NCBI RefSeq assembly: GCF_003261055.1
Contig: NZ_CP030073.1
Location: 2,480,001-2,544,000, forward strand
Length of the DNA stretch: 64,000 nucleotides
Source of the DNA: Streptomyces cadmiisoli
Lineage (GTDB): Bacteria; Actinomycetota; Actinomycetes; Streptomycetales; Streptomycetaceae
Direction: 5' to 3'
Each line of letters opens with the position of its first letter. Position 1 is the stretch's first letter. A program made the position numbers and the translations under genes. The notes beneath the pieces are model-generated. The model made no database searches. It saw only the letters and a list, made by a program, of their open reading frames with translations, and was not told the origin of the DNA. Below, piece after piece: positions 33,712 to 42,258 of this stretch.

Positions 33712-35829
33712 ATGCAGGTCTGGCCTGGAGAGGCATATCCCCTCGGCGCCACCTACGACGGCGCCGGCACCAACTTCGCGGTCTTCACGGAGGCCGCGGA
33801 CCGAGTAGAGCTGTGTCTGCTGCACGACGACGGCTCGGAGACCGCGGTGGAACTGCGGGAGAGCGACGCGTTCGTGCGGCACGCGTACCTGCCGGGCGTC
33901 ATGCCCGGGCAGCGGTACGGCTTCCGCGTCCACGGCCCCTACGCCCCGGAGCGGGGTCTGCGCTGCAACTCCGCGAAGCTGCTGCTCGACCCGTACGCGC
34001 GCGCGATCAGCGGTTCGGTCGGCTGGGGCGAGGAGGTGTACGGCTATCCCTTCGGCGCCCCCGACAAGCGCAACGACCTGGACTCCGCCCCGCACGCCAT
34101 GTCGTCGGTCGTGGTGAACCCGTACTTCGACTGGGGCGACGACCGGCGGCCCCGCACCGAGTACCACCACACGGTGATCTACGAGGCCCATGTGAAGGGC
34201 CTGACCATGCGGCACCCGGGGCTGCCGGAGGAACTGCGCGGCACCTACGCCGCCCTCGCCCATCCGGCGGTCATAGAGCACCTCACCGACCTGGGCGTCA
34301 CCGCCCTGGAGCTCATGCCCGTACACCAGTTCGTCAACGACCACCGGCTGGTCGACATGGGCCTGAACAACTACTGGGGCTACAACACGATCGGCTTCTT
34401 CGCCCCCCACAACGCCTACGCCTCCTGGGGCGACCGCGGGCAGCAGGTGCTGGAGTTCAAGTCGGCGGTCCGGGCGCTGCACGAGGCGGGCATCGAAGTC
34501 ATCCTGGACGTGGTCTACAACCACACCGCCGAGGGCAACCACCTCGGTCCGACGCTGTCCTTCCGCGGCCTGGACAACCAGTCGTACTACCGCCTCGCCG
34601 ACGACCCGCGGTACTACATGGACACGACCGGCACCGGCAACTCCCTGCTGATGCGGTCCCCGCACGTGCTGCAACTGATCATGGACTCGCTGCGCTACTG
34701 GGTCACCGAGATGCATGTCGACGGGTTCCGCTTCGACCTCGCGGCGACGCTGGCCCGCCAGTTCCACGAGGTGGACCGGCTGTCGTCGTTCTTCGACCTG
34801 GTGCAGCAGGACCCGGTGGTGTCCCAGGTGAAGCTGATCGCCGAGCCGTGGGACGTGGGCGAGGGCGGCTACCAGGTGGGCAACTTCCCGCCGCTGTGGA
34901 CGGAGTGGAACGGCAAGTACCGCGACACCGTGCGCGACCTGTGGCGGGGCGAGCAGCGCACGCTCGCGGAGTTCGCCTCCCGGCTCACCGGTTCGTCCGA
35001 CCTGTACCAGGACGACGGGCGCCGGCCGCTGGCCTCCATCAACTTCGTCACCTGCCACGACGGCTTCACCCTGAACGACCTGGTGTCGTACAACGACAAG
35101 CACAACGAGGCCAACGGCGAGGACAACCGCGACGGCGAGAGCCACAACCGGTCCTGGAACTGCGGCGCGGAGGGCGAGAGCGACGACCCGGCCGTGCAGG
35201 AACTGCGGGCCCGGCAGATGCGGAACTTCATCGCGACGCTGATGCTGTCCCAGGGTGTTCCGATGATCAGCCACGGGGACGAGTTCGCCCGCACCCAGCG
35301 CGGCAACAACAACGCCTACTGCCAGGACAGCGAGCTGTCCTGGGTGGCCTGGCCGGACGACGAGTCGGCCGGCCGCGACTTGTTCGACTTCACGCGCGCG
35401 ATGGTGTGGCTGCGCAAGGACCATCCGGTCTTCCGCAGGCGGCGCTTCTTCCACGGGCGGCCCGTCGAGGGCACCCACGACGACCTGTCCGACATCGCGT
35501 GGTTCACCCCGCGGGGCCACGAGATGACCCAACGGGACTGGGATTCGTCCCGGGCGTCCGCGCTGACCGTGTTCCTCAACGGCAACGCGATCTCCGAGCC
35601 CGGCGCGCGCGGGGAGCGCATCGCCGACGACTCGTTCCTGCTGATGTTCAACGCCTCCCCCCGGACGCTGGACTTCGTGGTTCCGGTCAACCACGGCCGG
35701 CAGTGGCAGGTCGTGGTCGACACGGCCCGTCCCGACGGGGTGCCGCCGGGCACCGGCACGAAGGTGGCGGCGGGTGACGGACTGACACTCCCCGACCGGA
35801 GCCTGACGGTGTTGCAGCGGCCGGCCTAG
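33712..35829 (+). CDS. glgX: Glycogen debranching enzyme (isoamylase family)
   Basis: This 705-residue GH13 enzyme hydrolyses alpha-1,6 branches of limit dextrins. It begins MQVWPGEAYPLGATYDGAGT, then a CBM48-like domain. The catalytic set is nucleophile Asp in GFRFDLAATLAR, acid/base Glu in LIAEPWDVG and stabilising Asp in FVTCHDGFTLND. The GlgX marker NNYWGYNTIGFFAP is present. ATG 33712 is chosen; GTG 33706 is possible. The upstream ORF extension (to 33271) overlaps the divergent gene. The last base of its TAG stop is the first base of the MITE-like element. It feeds maltodextrin to the treY/treZ route. Confidence 0.95.
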   Translation: MQVWPGEAYPLGATYDGAGTNFAVFTEAADRVELCLLHDDGSETAVELRESDAFVRHAYLPGVMPGQRYGFRVHGPYAPERGLRCNSAKLLLDPYARAISGSVGWGEEVYGYPFGAPDKRNDLDSAPHAMSSVVVNPYFDWGDDRRPRTEYHHTVIYEAHVKGLTMRHPGLPEELRGTYAALAHPAVIEHLTDLGVTALELMPVHQFVNDHRLVDMGLNNYWGYNTIGFFAPHNAYASWGDRGQQVLEFKSAVRALHEAGIEVILDVVYNHTAEGNHLGPTLSFRGLDNQSYYRLADDPRYYMDTTGTGNSLLMRSPHVLQLIMDSLRYWVTEMHVDGFRFDLAATLARQFHEVDRLSSFFDLVQQDPVVSQVKLIAEPWDVGEGGYQVGNFPPLWTEWNGKYRDTVRDLWRGEQRTLAEFASRLTGSSDLYQDDGRRPLASINFVTCHDGFTLNDLVSYNDKHNEANGEDNRDGESHNRSWNCGAEGESDDPAVQELRARQMRNFIATLMLSQGVPMISHGDEFARTQRGNNNAYCQDSELSWVAWPDDESAGRDLFDFTRAMVWLRKDHPVFRRRRFFHGRPVEGTHDDLSDIAWFTPRGHEMTQRDWDSSRASALTVFLNGNAISEPGARGERIADDSFLLMFNASPRTLDFVVPVNHGRQWQVVVDTARPDGVPPGTGTKVAAGDGLTLPDRSLTVLQRPA

Positions 35830-36059
35830 GGCCTGTCGTCACATTGCTGTCGGTGCCCGAAGGGCGGCCCCGCGGCGTCCGGTGCGCGCTCTGGGGGTCC
35901 CCCCGGCCGAAGACTGGGGGAGTGCCGGGCGGAACTCTTCGTACCGGACGTACCCGGGCTTTCGCCCGGTGCGGCGAGTGGGGGCACCTCCCACGCCTTT
36001 CAGGCAGTGGGGGAGCGTGCCGGGCGTCGCGGGGCAGGCGGGAATTCGACGACAGGCCC
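35829..36059. mobile_element. MITE-like element with 12-bp terminal inverted repeats
   Basis: The ends are perfect inverted repeats: GGGCCTGTCGTC (35829-35840) and GACGACAGGCCC (36048-36059), 231 bp overall. The inside has no gene. It holds two copies of TGGGGG-type palindromes common between Streptomyces genes and a CCGGGC-TTTC-GCCCGG hairpin (35954-35969). No clear target-site duplication is seen. The first base completes the glgX stop codon. It fills most of the 349-bp glgX-treY gap (35830-36178), which shows nothing else except a weak purine tract near 36131. Confidence 0.55.
35892..36015. repeat. Two intergenic TGGGGG palindromic repeats
   Basis: TGGGGGTCCCCCCGGCC with ACTGGGGGAG (35892-35922) and GTGGGGGCACCTCCCAC with CAGTGGGGGAG (35978-36015) are spaced about 85 bp apart. 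They resemble recurrent Streptomyces intergenic palindromes and may fold as a composite terminator for glgX. Confidence 0.6.
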
Positions 36060-36178
36060 CAGGGCCGTTCGGGTGCGCCTCCTCGGGGCGCACCCGGTGA
36101 ACGCGGCCGGGACACGCGTGCGGGCCCGTTGGAGGGGGTGATGTCACGAAACCCGGCCCGGCGGGTACGTAGCCTTCC

Positions 36179-38530
36179 ATGACACCTGAGCGTCCTGATC
36201 CCGCGGTGCCGACGGCCACCTACCGGTTGCAGCTGCAGCCCGAGTTCCCGTTCGGGGCCGCGGCGGCGGCCGTGCCGTACCTGGCCTCGCTCGGCGTCTC
36301 GCATCTGCACCTGTCCCCCGTTCTGGAGGCCGTACCGGGCTCGCCGCACGGGTACGACGTCGTGGACCACGCGCGCGTGCGCGCCGAGCTCGGCGGTGAG
36401 GACGGGCTGCGCGCGCTCGCGGCAACGGCGCGCGAGCACGGCCTGGGGCTGGTGCTGGACATCGTGCCGAACCACATGGCCATGGCCCCCCGGCACAACC
36501 ACGCCCTGTGGGAGGTGCTGCGGGAGGGACCCGAGTCGCCGTACGCGCGGTGGTTCGACATCGACTGGGCGGCGCAGGACGGCAAGGTGCTGGTGCCCGT
36601 GCTCGGGCGGCCGCTCGGCGCGGAGGCCGACCACCTGGTGGTCGACGGCGACGTGCTGCGCTACCACGACCACGCCTTCCCACTGCGCGAGGGCACCCGG
36701 GAGCTGCCGCTGCCGCAGCTGCTGGACGCCCAGTGGTACCGCCCGGTGTGGTGGCGGCTGGCCCGCACCGAGCTGAACTACCGCCGCTTCTTCAGCATCT
36801 CCGAGCTGATCGGGGTGCGGGTGGAGGACCCTGAGGTGTTCGAGGCCACCCACGCGAAAATCCTTCAGCTGCTCGACGAGGGCGTGGTGGACGGGCTGCG
36901 CGTCGACCACCCGGACGGACTGGCCGACCCCGGCGCCTACCTCCGGCGACTGCACGAGGCGACGGGCGGCCGCTGGACGGTCGTCGAGAAGATCCTCGCG
37001 GACGGGGAGCACCTGCCCGCCTCCTGGCCCGTCGCCGGGACCACGGGCTACGACGCGCTGCGGCATGTCGACGCCCTGTTCACGGACCCCGCGGGCGCCG
37101 GGGAGCTGCTCGGCCAGTACCGGCGGTTCGCCGCGCCGCAGACCGACCGGGGCGGGCACTGGGAGGCGACGGTGCGGCGGGCCGCGTACCGGGTGCTGGA
37201 GCACGAGCTGTCGGCCGAGGTGGACCGGCTGACACGTGCGGCCGGCCGGCTGTGCGCGGCGTCGCCGGACCTCGCGCTGCGCGATCGTGCGCCGTGGGCG
37301 CTGCACACCGCGCTGCGGGAGCTGCTGGTCCGGATGGAGGTGTACCGGCCGTACACGCCCGGGGACGCCGCGGACGTCGTCACCGAGGAGGCCGCCGCCG
37401 AGGCGCGGGCGGCGTTCGCCGTCCCGGAGGAGGCCGGTGCCGTCGACGTGGTGCGCGGCCTGCTGCTCGGCCGCCACGGCGACGGCCCCGGCCATGTGGA
37501 GCTGCGGACCCGGTTCGCGCAGACGTCCTCGGCGCTGCGCGCGAAGTCGGTGGAGGACACCGCGTTCTACCGGTACGTGCCGCTGCTGTCGGCGACCGAG
37601 GTGGGCGGCGATCCCGCGCTCCCGGCGCTGCCGCCGGAGGACTTCCACGCCTACTGCACGCGCGTGCAGCGGGACTGGCCCGGCACCGGCACCGCGGTGT
37701 CGACGCACGACACCAAGCGCAGCGCGGACGTACGGGCGGCGCTGGCCGTGCTGACGCAGTGCCCGCGGCGCTGGGCGGACACGCTGGCCGAGGTGACCCG
37801 TACCGGCGAGGGCGTGCCGGACGCCCAGCTGGCGTGGGCGGCCTGGCAGACCGTGTTCGGACTGGGCCCGGCGGATCCGGAGCGTGTCCGCGGGGCGCTG
37901 CTCAAGCATGTGCGCGAGGCCGGGCTCTACACGAGCTGGACGGAGCAGGAGCCGCCGTACGAGGAGGCGGTCGAGGCGTTCGTCGACGCCGGGCCGTGCG
38001 GGGCCCCCGGGGAGCGGGTGCACGCCCTGCGCGCCGCTCTGGACCCGCACATCGGGGCGAACGTGCTCGGCACGGCGCTGGTCCATCTGACGATGCCGGG
38101 GGTGCCGGACCTGTATCAGGGCACGGAGGACGAGTACCGCACGCTGGTCGACCCCGACAACCGCCGCCCGGTCGCGTTCCCGCCCCCGGATCCCGGCGCG
38201 GCGAAGCGGGCGGTGACGAGGGCCGCCCTCGCGCTGCGCGGGCGGCGGCCCGCGGCGTTCGGCGACGCGGCCACGTACGTGCCGCTGGCCGCCGAGGGGC
38301 CCGCGGCCGCCCACTGCGTGGCCTACGCGCGCTCCGGGGAGGTCGTCGCCGCCGTCACCCGCCTCTCGCTGCGGCTGGCGGAGGCGGGCGGCTGGCGTGA
38401 CACCCGGCTGACGCTGCCGGAGGGCCGGTGGGCCGACGTGCTGGCACCGGCACGGGAGTTCACCGGGCGGACCCGTGTGGAGGAGCTTTTCACGCCACTG
38501 CCCGTCGCCCTGCTGGAGCGGGTCGGCTGA
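36179..38530 (+). CDS. treY: Malto-oligosyltrehalose synthase
   Basis: This 783-residue GH13 enzyme turns the reducing-end glucose of maltodextrin into an alpha,alpha-1,1 trehalose unit. The start MTPERPDPAVPTATYRLQLQ and the early LPYLASLGVSHLHLSPVLEA-type block (here VPYLASLGVSHLHLSPVL) are diagnostic. The catalytic region has Asp in DGLRVDHPDGL, Glu in WTVVEKIL and the HD pair in VSTHDTKRSADVRA. GVPDLYQGTEDEYRTLVDPD near the C-terminus is typical. It works with treZ at 42259 (separated by three genes) and glgX upstream. Confidence 0.96.
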   Translation: MTPERPDPAVPTATYRLQLQPEFPFGAAAAAVPYLASLGVSHLHLSPVLEAVPGSPHGYDVVDHARVRAELGGEDGLRALAATAREHGLGLVLDIVPNHMAMAPRHNHALWEVLREGPESPYARWFDIDWAAQDGKVLVPVLGRPLGAEADHLVVDGDVLRYHDHAFPLREGTRELPLPQLLDAQWYRPVWWRLARTELNYRRFFSISELIGVRVEDPEVFEATHAKILQLLDEGVVDGLRVDHPDGLADPGAYLRRLHEATGGRWTVVEKILADGEHLPASWPVAGTTGYDALRHVDALFTDPAGAGELLGQYRRFAAPQTDRGGHWEATVRRAAYRVLEHELSAEVDRLTRAAGRLCAASPDLALRDRAPWALHTALRELLVRMEVYRPYTPGDAADVVTEEAAAEARAAFAVPEEAGAVDVVRGLLLGRHGDGPGHVELRTRFAQTSSALRAKSVEDTAFYRYVPLLSATEVGGDPALPALPPEDFHAYCTRVQRDWPGTGTAVSTHDTKRSADVRAALAVLTQCPRRWADTLAEVTRTGEGVPDAQLAWAAWQTVFGLGPADPERVRGALLKHVREAGLYTSWTEQEPPYEEAVEAFVDAGPCGAPGERVHALRAALDPHIGANVLGTALVHLTMPGVPDLYQGTEDEYRTLVDPDNRRPVAFPPPDPGAAKRAVTRAALALRGRRPAAFGDAATYVPLAAEGPAAAHCVAYARSGEVVAAVTRLSLRLAEAGGWRDTRLTLPEGRWADVLAPAREFTGRTRVEELFTPLPVALLERVG

Positions 38531-38627
38531 AAAGGGCGGGCCCGGGGCGGGGGGGCGAGGGTCGCCTCCGACCGCACTCGCGCTCCTCGTGCCACAGACC
38601 TCCGTCCAAAGGCCCTCCGGCACCTCC

Positions 38628-38652
38628 CCTGCGGTGTTCTTGACACCGCAGG
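38628..38652 (+). terminator. Hairpin downstream of treY
   Basis: CCTGCGGTGT (38628-38637) pairs perfectly with ACACCGCAGG (38643-38652) around loop TCTTG. It lies 98 bp after treY and 38 bp before the M14 gene. It may end the treY message or serve as an operator for the M14 gene. Confidence 0.6.
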
Positions 38653-38690
38653 ACGGCCGTGCGGTACTTCGGGTGCGAAGCAGGGGCGAC

Positions 38691-39950
38691 ATGACGGGGG
38701 TGAGTCTCCTGCCGGAGCTGCGCTACCCCACTGTGACCGAAATGGTGTCGTCCGCCGCGACATTGGCCGCTCAGCATTCCGGCGTGTGCGCCCTCAGACA
38801 GATCGGTGTCTCCCGCGCGGGACGCCCCCTGCACCTGTTGTCCGTGGGCCGGGCCCGGCGTGCCGTCCTGGTGGTGGCGGGCGCCCACGCCAACGAACCG
38901 ACCGGGGGCTCCACGCTCCTCGCGCTGGCCGAACGCGTGGTGCACGAGCGGCCGTTGCGCACCGGGATGTCCTGGCACTTCCTGCTGTGCGCGGACCCGG
39001 ACGGGGCGAGTCTGCACGTCACCCCCGCACCGCGCAGCCTGCACGACTACCACCTCGGCTTCTTCCGGCCCGCCGGACCCGAACAGCCCGAGTGGTCCCC
39101 GGCCGTCCTGCCGCCGGACCGGCTGCCGCCCGAGACGCGTGCCCTGACCGGTGTCATCGACGAGCTGCGCCCCTACCTCCAGGTGACGCTGCACGGCACC
39201 GACCTGGGCGGCAGCTGGGTGCAGCTGACCAAGGACATCCCGGGCCTGGCGGAGCCGTTCGCCAAGTCGGCCGCGGAGCTGCACATCCCCGTGGAGACGG
39301 GCGCCTCGGACGCGGCCGGCTGGCCCGCGTCGGGGCCGGGCGTCCATGTGATGCCGTCGCCCGGCACGGGGGCGGCCTATCCGAGCATGCCGGACGACGC
39401 ACGGCACAGCACCTGGTACCACGCGCACCGATACGGCGGTCTGACCGCGGTGGTGGAGGTGCCGATGTGGGCGAGCGACCTGGTGGACGACCCGGCCCCG
39501 CATCCGGCGCCGGCCGCGGCGATGCGCCGCCTCGCGAGCCGTCTGCTGCGCGACACCCGGAAGGTCGAGCGGGTGCTGACCGACGCGCAGCCGCGGCTGG
39601 AGGGAGTCGACGATCCTCTGCTGCGGGCCGCGAGATGGGGGCTGGAGCTGGTTCCGGGGCTGGCCGGGGACTGGACGTGCACCCCGCCCGCCGACCACAG
39701 CATGGCGTACGTCGGCAGCGTCGACGCCTTCGGGCGCCGGCTGCCGCTGCGGGCCGCCGCGATGCTGCTGCGGGTCCTTCAGCGGAACGGCGACCGCGCC
39801 GCGCCTCGTCTGGAACGGCTCGTCGCCACCTGGAGCGACGCCTTCGCCGGGCGGTTCCGGGCGCGCTGGGTACCGCTGGAGAACCAGGTCGAGCACCAGT
39901 CCCGGACGGTCGTCGCGGCGGCGCTGCACGCGCGCGAACAGTCGGGCTGA
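38691..39950 (+). CDS. M14-type zinc carboxypeptidase-like protein (copy 1)
   Basis: This 419-residue protein has M14 active-site residues: H66 and E69 in AGAHANEPTGG, H168 in TLHGTDLGG and Glu256 in AVVEVPMW. No signal peptide is visible (MTGVSLLPELRYPTVTEMVS), so it is probably cytoplasmic. The family includes carboxypeptidases and amidases acting on small peptides or amino-acid conjugates. It forms a tail-to-tail pair with the similar gene at 40052, with LRYPTV and GVSRAGxPL in both N-termini. ATG 38691 is preferred; an in-frame extension to 38475 overlaps treY. Confidence 0.85.
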   Translation: MTGVSLLPELRYPTVTEMVSSAATLAAQHSGVCALRQIGVSRAGRPLHLLSVGRARRAVLVVAGAHANEPTGGSTLLALAERVVHERPLRTGMSWHFLLCADPDGASLHVTPAPRSLHDYHLGFFRPAGPEQPEWSPAVLPPDRLPPETRALTGVIDELRPYLQVTLHGTDLGGSWVQLTKDIPGLAEPFAKSAAELHIPVETGASDAAGWPASGPGVHVMPSPGTGAAYPSMPDDARHSTWYHAHRYGGLTAVVEVPMWASDLVDDPAPHPAPAAAMRRLASRLLRDTRKVERVLTDAQPRLEGVDDPLLRAARWGLELVPGLAGDWTCTPPADHSMAYVGSVDAFGRRLPLRAAAMLLRVLQRNGDRAAPRLERLVATWSDAFAGRFRARWVPLENQVEHQSRTVVAAALHAREQSG

Positions 39951-40051
39951 ACCCGACGGCAGCGGACCGCCCGCCACCGCCGACCCACTCGCCGCCGCGG
40001 ACCGCCTGCGACCCGGACCGCCTGCCGGAGCGGGCGTCCCGTGTCGCTCCA

Positions 40052-41452
40052 TCAGTCCCGATGCAGCGGCACGACCGGTGCGGAACCCCAGCCCGGCTCG
40101 CCCGAACGGGAGCTCTCCGGCGCGTGGCGCAGTGCCAGCTCGAACGCGGCCAGCACCACCTCCGACTGGTACTCGACCTGGCGCGGCACCGGGATCCAGT
40201 GCGCCCCGCACTCGTCGCGGTAGTCGGCACACCATTCGTCGACGAGCCGGTCCAGCTCCGGGAGGACGCCGGCCGGGACGCCGCCGGCACCGGTGGCGAG
40301 CTGGTGCAGCAGGCCCGCCGTACGCAGCGCCAGCCGCCGCCCGGCGATGCGCAGGGCGGTCAGATGGGCGCTGCTGAGCTGCGGCAGCGGACGTGCCCGG
40401 TCGTCGCCGTCGGGGTCCCAGGCGTCGGCGAGACCGGGACAGACGAACAGGTAGTCGTCGACCGGTGCGAGCAGCCGGGCGGCGTCCGGGAGAGCCGTGA
40501 CGTGCGGGCGCACGCGCGCGAGGATCCGGCGCAGCAGCAGCGTGTCGTGGCGCAGCGTCCCGCTGACGGTGCGCAGCTCCGCGTCCGGGTCGACGGGCAC
40601 GGAGTCGTCCTCCACGGCGGCCACGCCCCACATGGGGGCCTCCACGACGGCCGTCACGGTGCCGTGCCGGTGCGGGTGGTACCAGGTGGACTCGACCGCG
40701 GCCTCGGTGATGGCGGCGGCCAGGTCGCCGGGGCGCGGGGAGGGGATCCGGTAGACGGCGGGCCCCAGGCCCGGCCAGTACAGGGTGTCGTACGCGCCGA
40801 GTTCGCGCGGGATGGCGAAGCGGGCCGCCGCGTGGGCCACGCGCTGGGGCAGTCCGGGCAGTTCACGGGTCAGCTCGACGAAGCCGCCGCCGATGTCGAC
40901 ACCGTGCAGGGAGCACTGGAAGAAAGGTTTCAGTTCGTCCTGGAGCGCGAGCAGGGCGCGTGTCTCCGGCAGGGCGGCCCCGGCCGCGCCCTCCGGCAGC
41001 CACTCGGGCTGTTCCAGGAAGCCGGGGCGGAAGAAACGCCGGAAGTACCTCTCCAGGCGGTACGGACCCGACAGCCAGCCCTCGTTGTGCCGCAGGCCGT
41101 CGGGGTCGAGGCACAGCAGCAGGTTCCAGGTCGCGTCCGCGCCCTCGGTGAGCGCGCGGTCGGCCAGGGCGCGCTCGGCCAGCCGCAGCACGGTGGCGCC
41201 ACCGACGGGCTCGTTGGCGTGCGGCCCGGCGACGACGAGGGCCTGGCGGCTGCCGTGCCCGAGGGACAGCAGCCACAGCGGCGTCCCCGCGCGCGAGACA
41301 CCGACACGGCGCAGCCGGGCCGTACGGGGGTGGCGGGCGACCAGAGCGGCCGCTCGCGAGCGCAGCTCGTCGACGGTCGGATAGCGGAGGAGTGGCGGCA
41401 GGGCACACCTCCGTGGTGCCGTCGGTTCACCTGATGTATCTGGTGTACGCAC
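40052..41452 (-). CDS. M14-type zinc carboxypeptidase-like protein (copy 2)
   Basis: This 466-residue paralogue of the protein encoded at 38691 shares LLRYPTVDEL, GVSRAGTPLWLL and AGPHANEPVGG, with H78 and E81 as zinc ligands. The later SLHGVDIGGG holds the third His and TAVVEAPMW the general-base Glu region. It is about 45 residues longer, mainly at the ends. The start is GTG 41450-41452. No signal peptide is seen. It is convergent with copy 1 across 101 bp. The pair sits between treY and treZ, but a carbohydrate role is not implied by the family. Confidence 0.85.
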   Translation of the reverse strand: MRTPDTSGEPTAPRRCALPPLLRYPTVDELRSRAAALVARHPRTARLRRVGVSRAGTPLWLLSLGHGSRQALVVAGPHANEPVGGATVLRLAERALADRALTEGADATWNLLLCLDPDGLRHNEGWLSGPYRLERYFRRFFRPGFLEQPEWLPEGAAGAALPETRALLALQDELKPFFQCSLHGVDIGGGFVELTRELPGLPQRVAHAAARFAIPRELGAYDTLYWPGLGPAVYRIPSPRPGDLAAAITEAAVESTWYHPHRHGTVTAVVEAPMWGVAAVEDDSVPVDPDAELRTVSGTLRHDTLLLRRILARVRPHVTALPDAARLLAPVDDYLFVCPGLADAWDPDGDDRARPLPQLSSAHLTALRIAGRRLALRTAGLLHQLATGAGGVPAGVLPELDRLVDEWCADYRDECGAHWIPVPRQVEYQSEVVLAAFELALRHAPESSRSGEPGWGSAPVVPLHRD

Positions 41453-41532
41453 AGTCAGTCACGAGTTCAGGTGTACGTCAACACCGCCCCGTGCGTCACG
41501 ACTTGCGGGTCCGGCGGGCGGGCCGGCCGGGT

Positions 41533-42084
41533 TCAGCTCGCCGCGAGCCGGTAGGCCAGCTGCCCGAATCCGACCAGGTCGCCCTCCCGGACGACGGCGG
41601 CGCCGATGACCCGCCGGCCGTTCACGGTGGTGCCGTTGGTCGATCCGAGGTCGCGCAGCACCCACATGCCGCCCTGGCGGCTGAGTTCGGCGTGCACGCG
41701 CGAGACCGTCTCGTGGTTCAGCCTCAGGCCGCTGCCGGGGTCCCGGCCGATGCGCAGCGGGCGCCCGGCGGCCGGGTGGGGCAGCAGCAGCTTGGGCAGC
41801 CGTTCGGCCTGCCAGGCCCGGCGCAGCCGCTCGGTGAAGCCGGACACCGCCTCGACGGTGCCGAACACCATGCGCGACACACGTCCCTCGGTGGCCAGGT
41901 CGGCGGTGAGGACGGCCAGCTCGTCGGGGCGCCGGGCGGCGAGCGCCAGTTCCATGCGCCGGACGAACGTGTCGTGCGAGAGCCTGCCCATGGCGACGCC
42001 GTCGTGCAGCAGCTTCAGCGCCCTGTCGCGGTCGGCGTCGGAGAGCCGCGCGGGAAAGGCGGGGAACTCGAAGGAGGACGTCAC
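41533..42084 (-). CDS. DUF1707 plus FHA domain protein
   Basis: This 183-residue protein has DUF1707 at residues ~10-62 (LSDADRDRALKLLHDGVAMG, then RRMELALAARRPDELAVLTA), a short linker and a C-terminal FHA domain (~100-180). The FHA phosphothreonine-binding residues are present: GRDPGS (Arg), RVHAEL (Ser/His) and STNGTTVNGRRV. It would bind phosphothreonine peptides from Ser/Thr kinases. The DUF1707 half is usually near the membrane in other proteins, but no helix is seen here. The gene is divergent from treZ with 174 bp between. Confidence 0.87.
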   Translation of the reverse strand: MTSSFEFPAFPARLSDADRDRALKLLHDGVAMGRLSHDTFVRRMELALAARRPDELAVLTADLATEGRVSRMVFGTVEAVSGFTERLRRAWQAERLPKLLLPHPAAGRPLRIGRDPGSGLRLNHETVSRVHAELSRQGGMWVLRDLGSTNGTTVNGRRVIGAAVVREGDLVGFGQLAYRLAAS

Positions 42085-42258
42085 GCTCGTGATTGTCGGA
42101 CAGTGAACCCCGGGTGTCCAGAAACCGGGGAACGGGCGGCCACGCGCGCGTACGTGACGACACCGCGCCGCAAATGGGGGTATTCACAAGCGGATTGATC
42201 GCTCTTGAAGCACGATGGTCGGGCTACATCACGGTGAGCAGACGAAGGGGAACCGTCC

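Noticed and set aside
32614..35694. 1026-residue reverse-strand frame across glgX
   Set aside because: It covers the opposite strand of a certain GH13 gene and has no coherent motif; only the codon bias keeps it open.
36152..38400. Long overlapping frames opposite or within treY and neighbouring genes
   Set aside because: They are shadows of the GC-rich third-position bias; translations are Arg/Pro/Ala-rich without domain motifs, while the chosen frames carry catalytic motifs.
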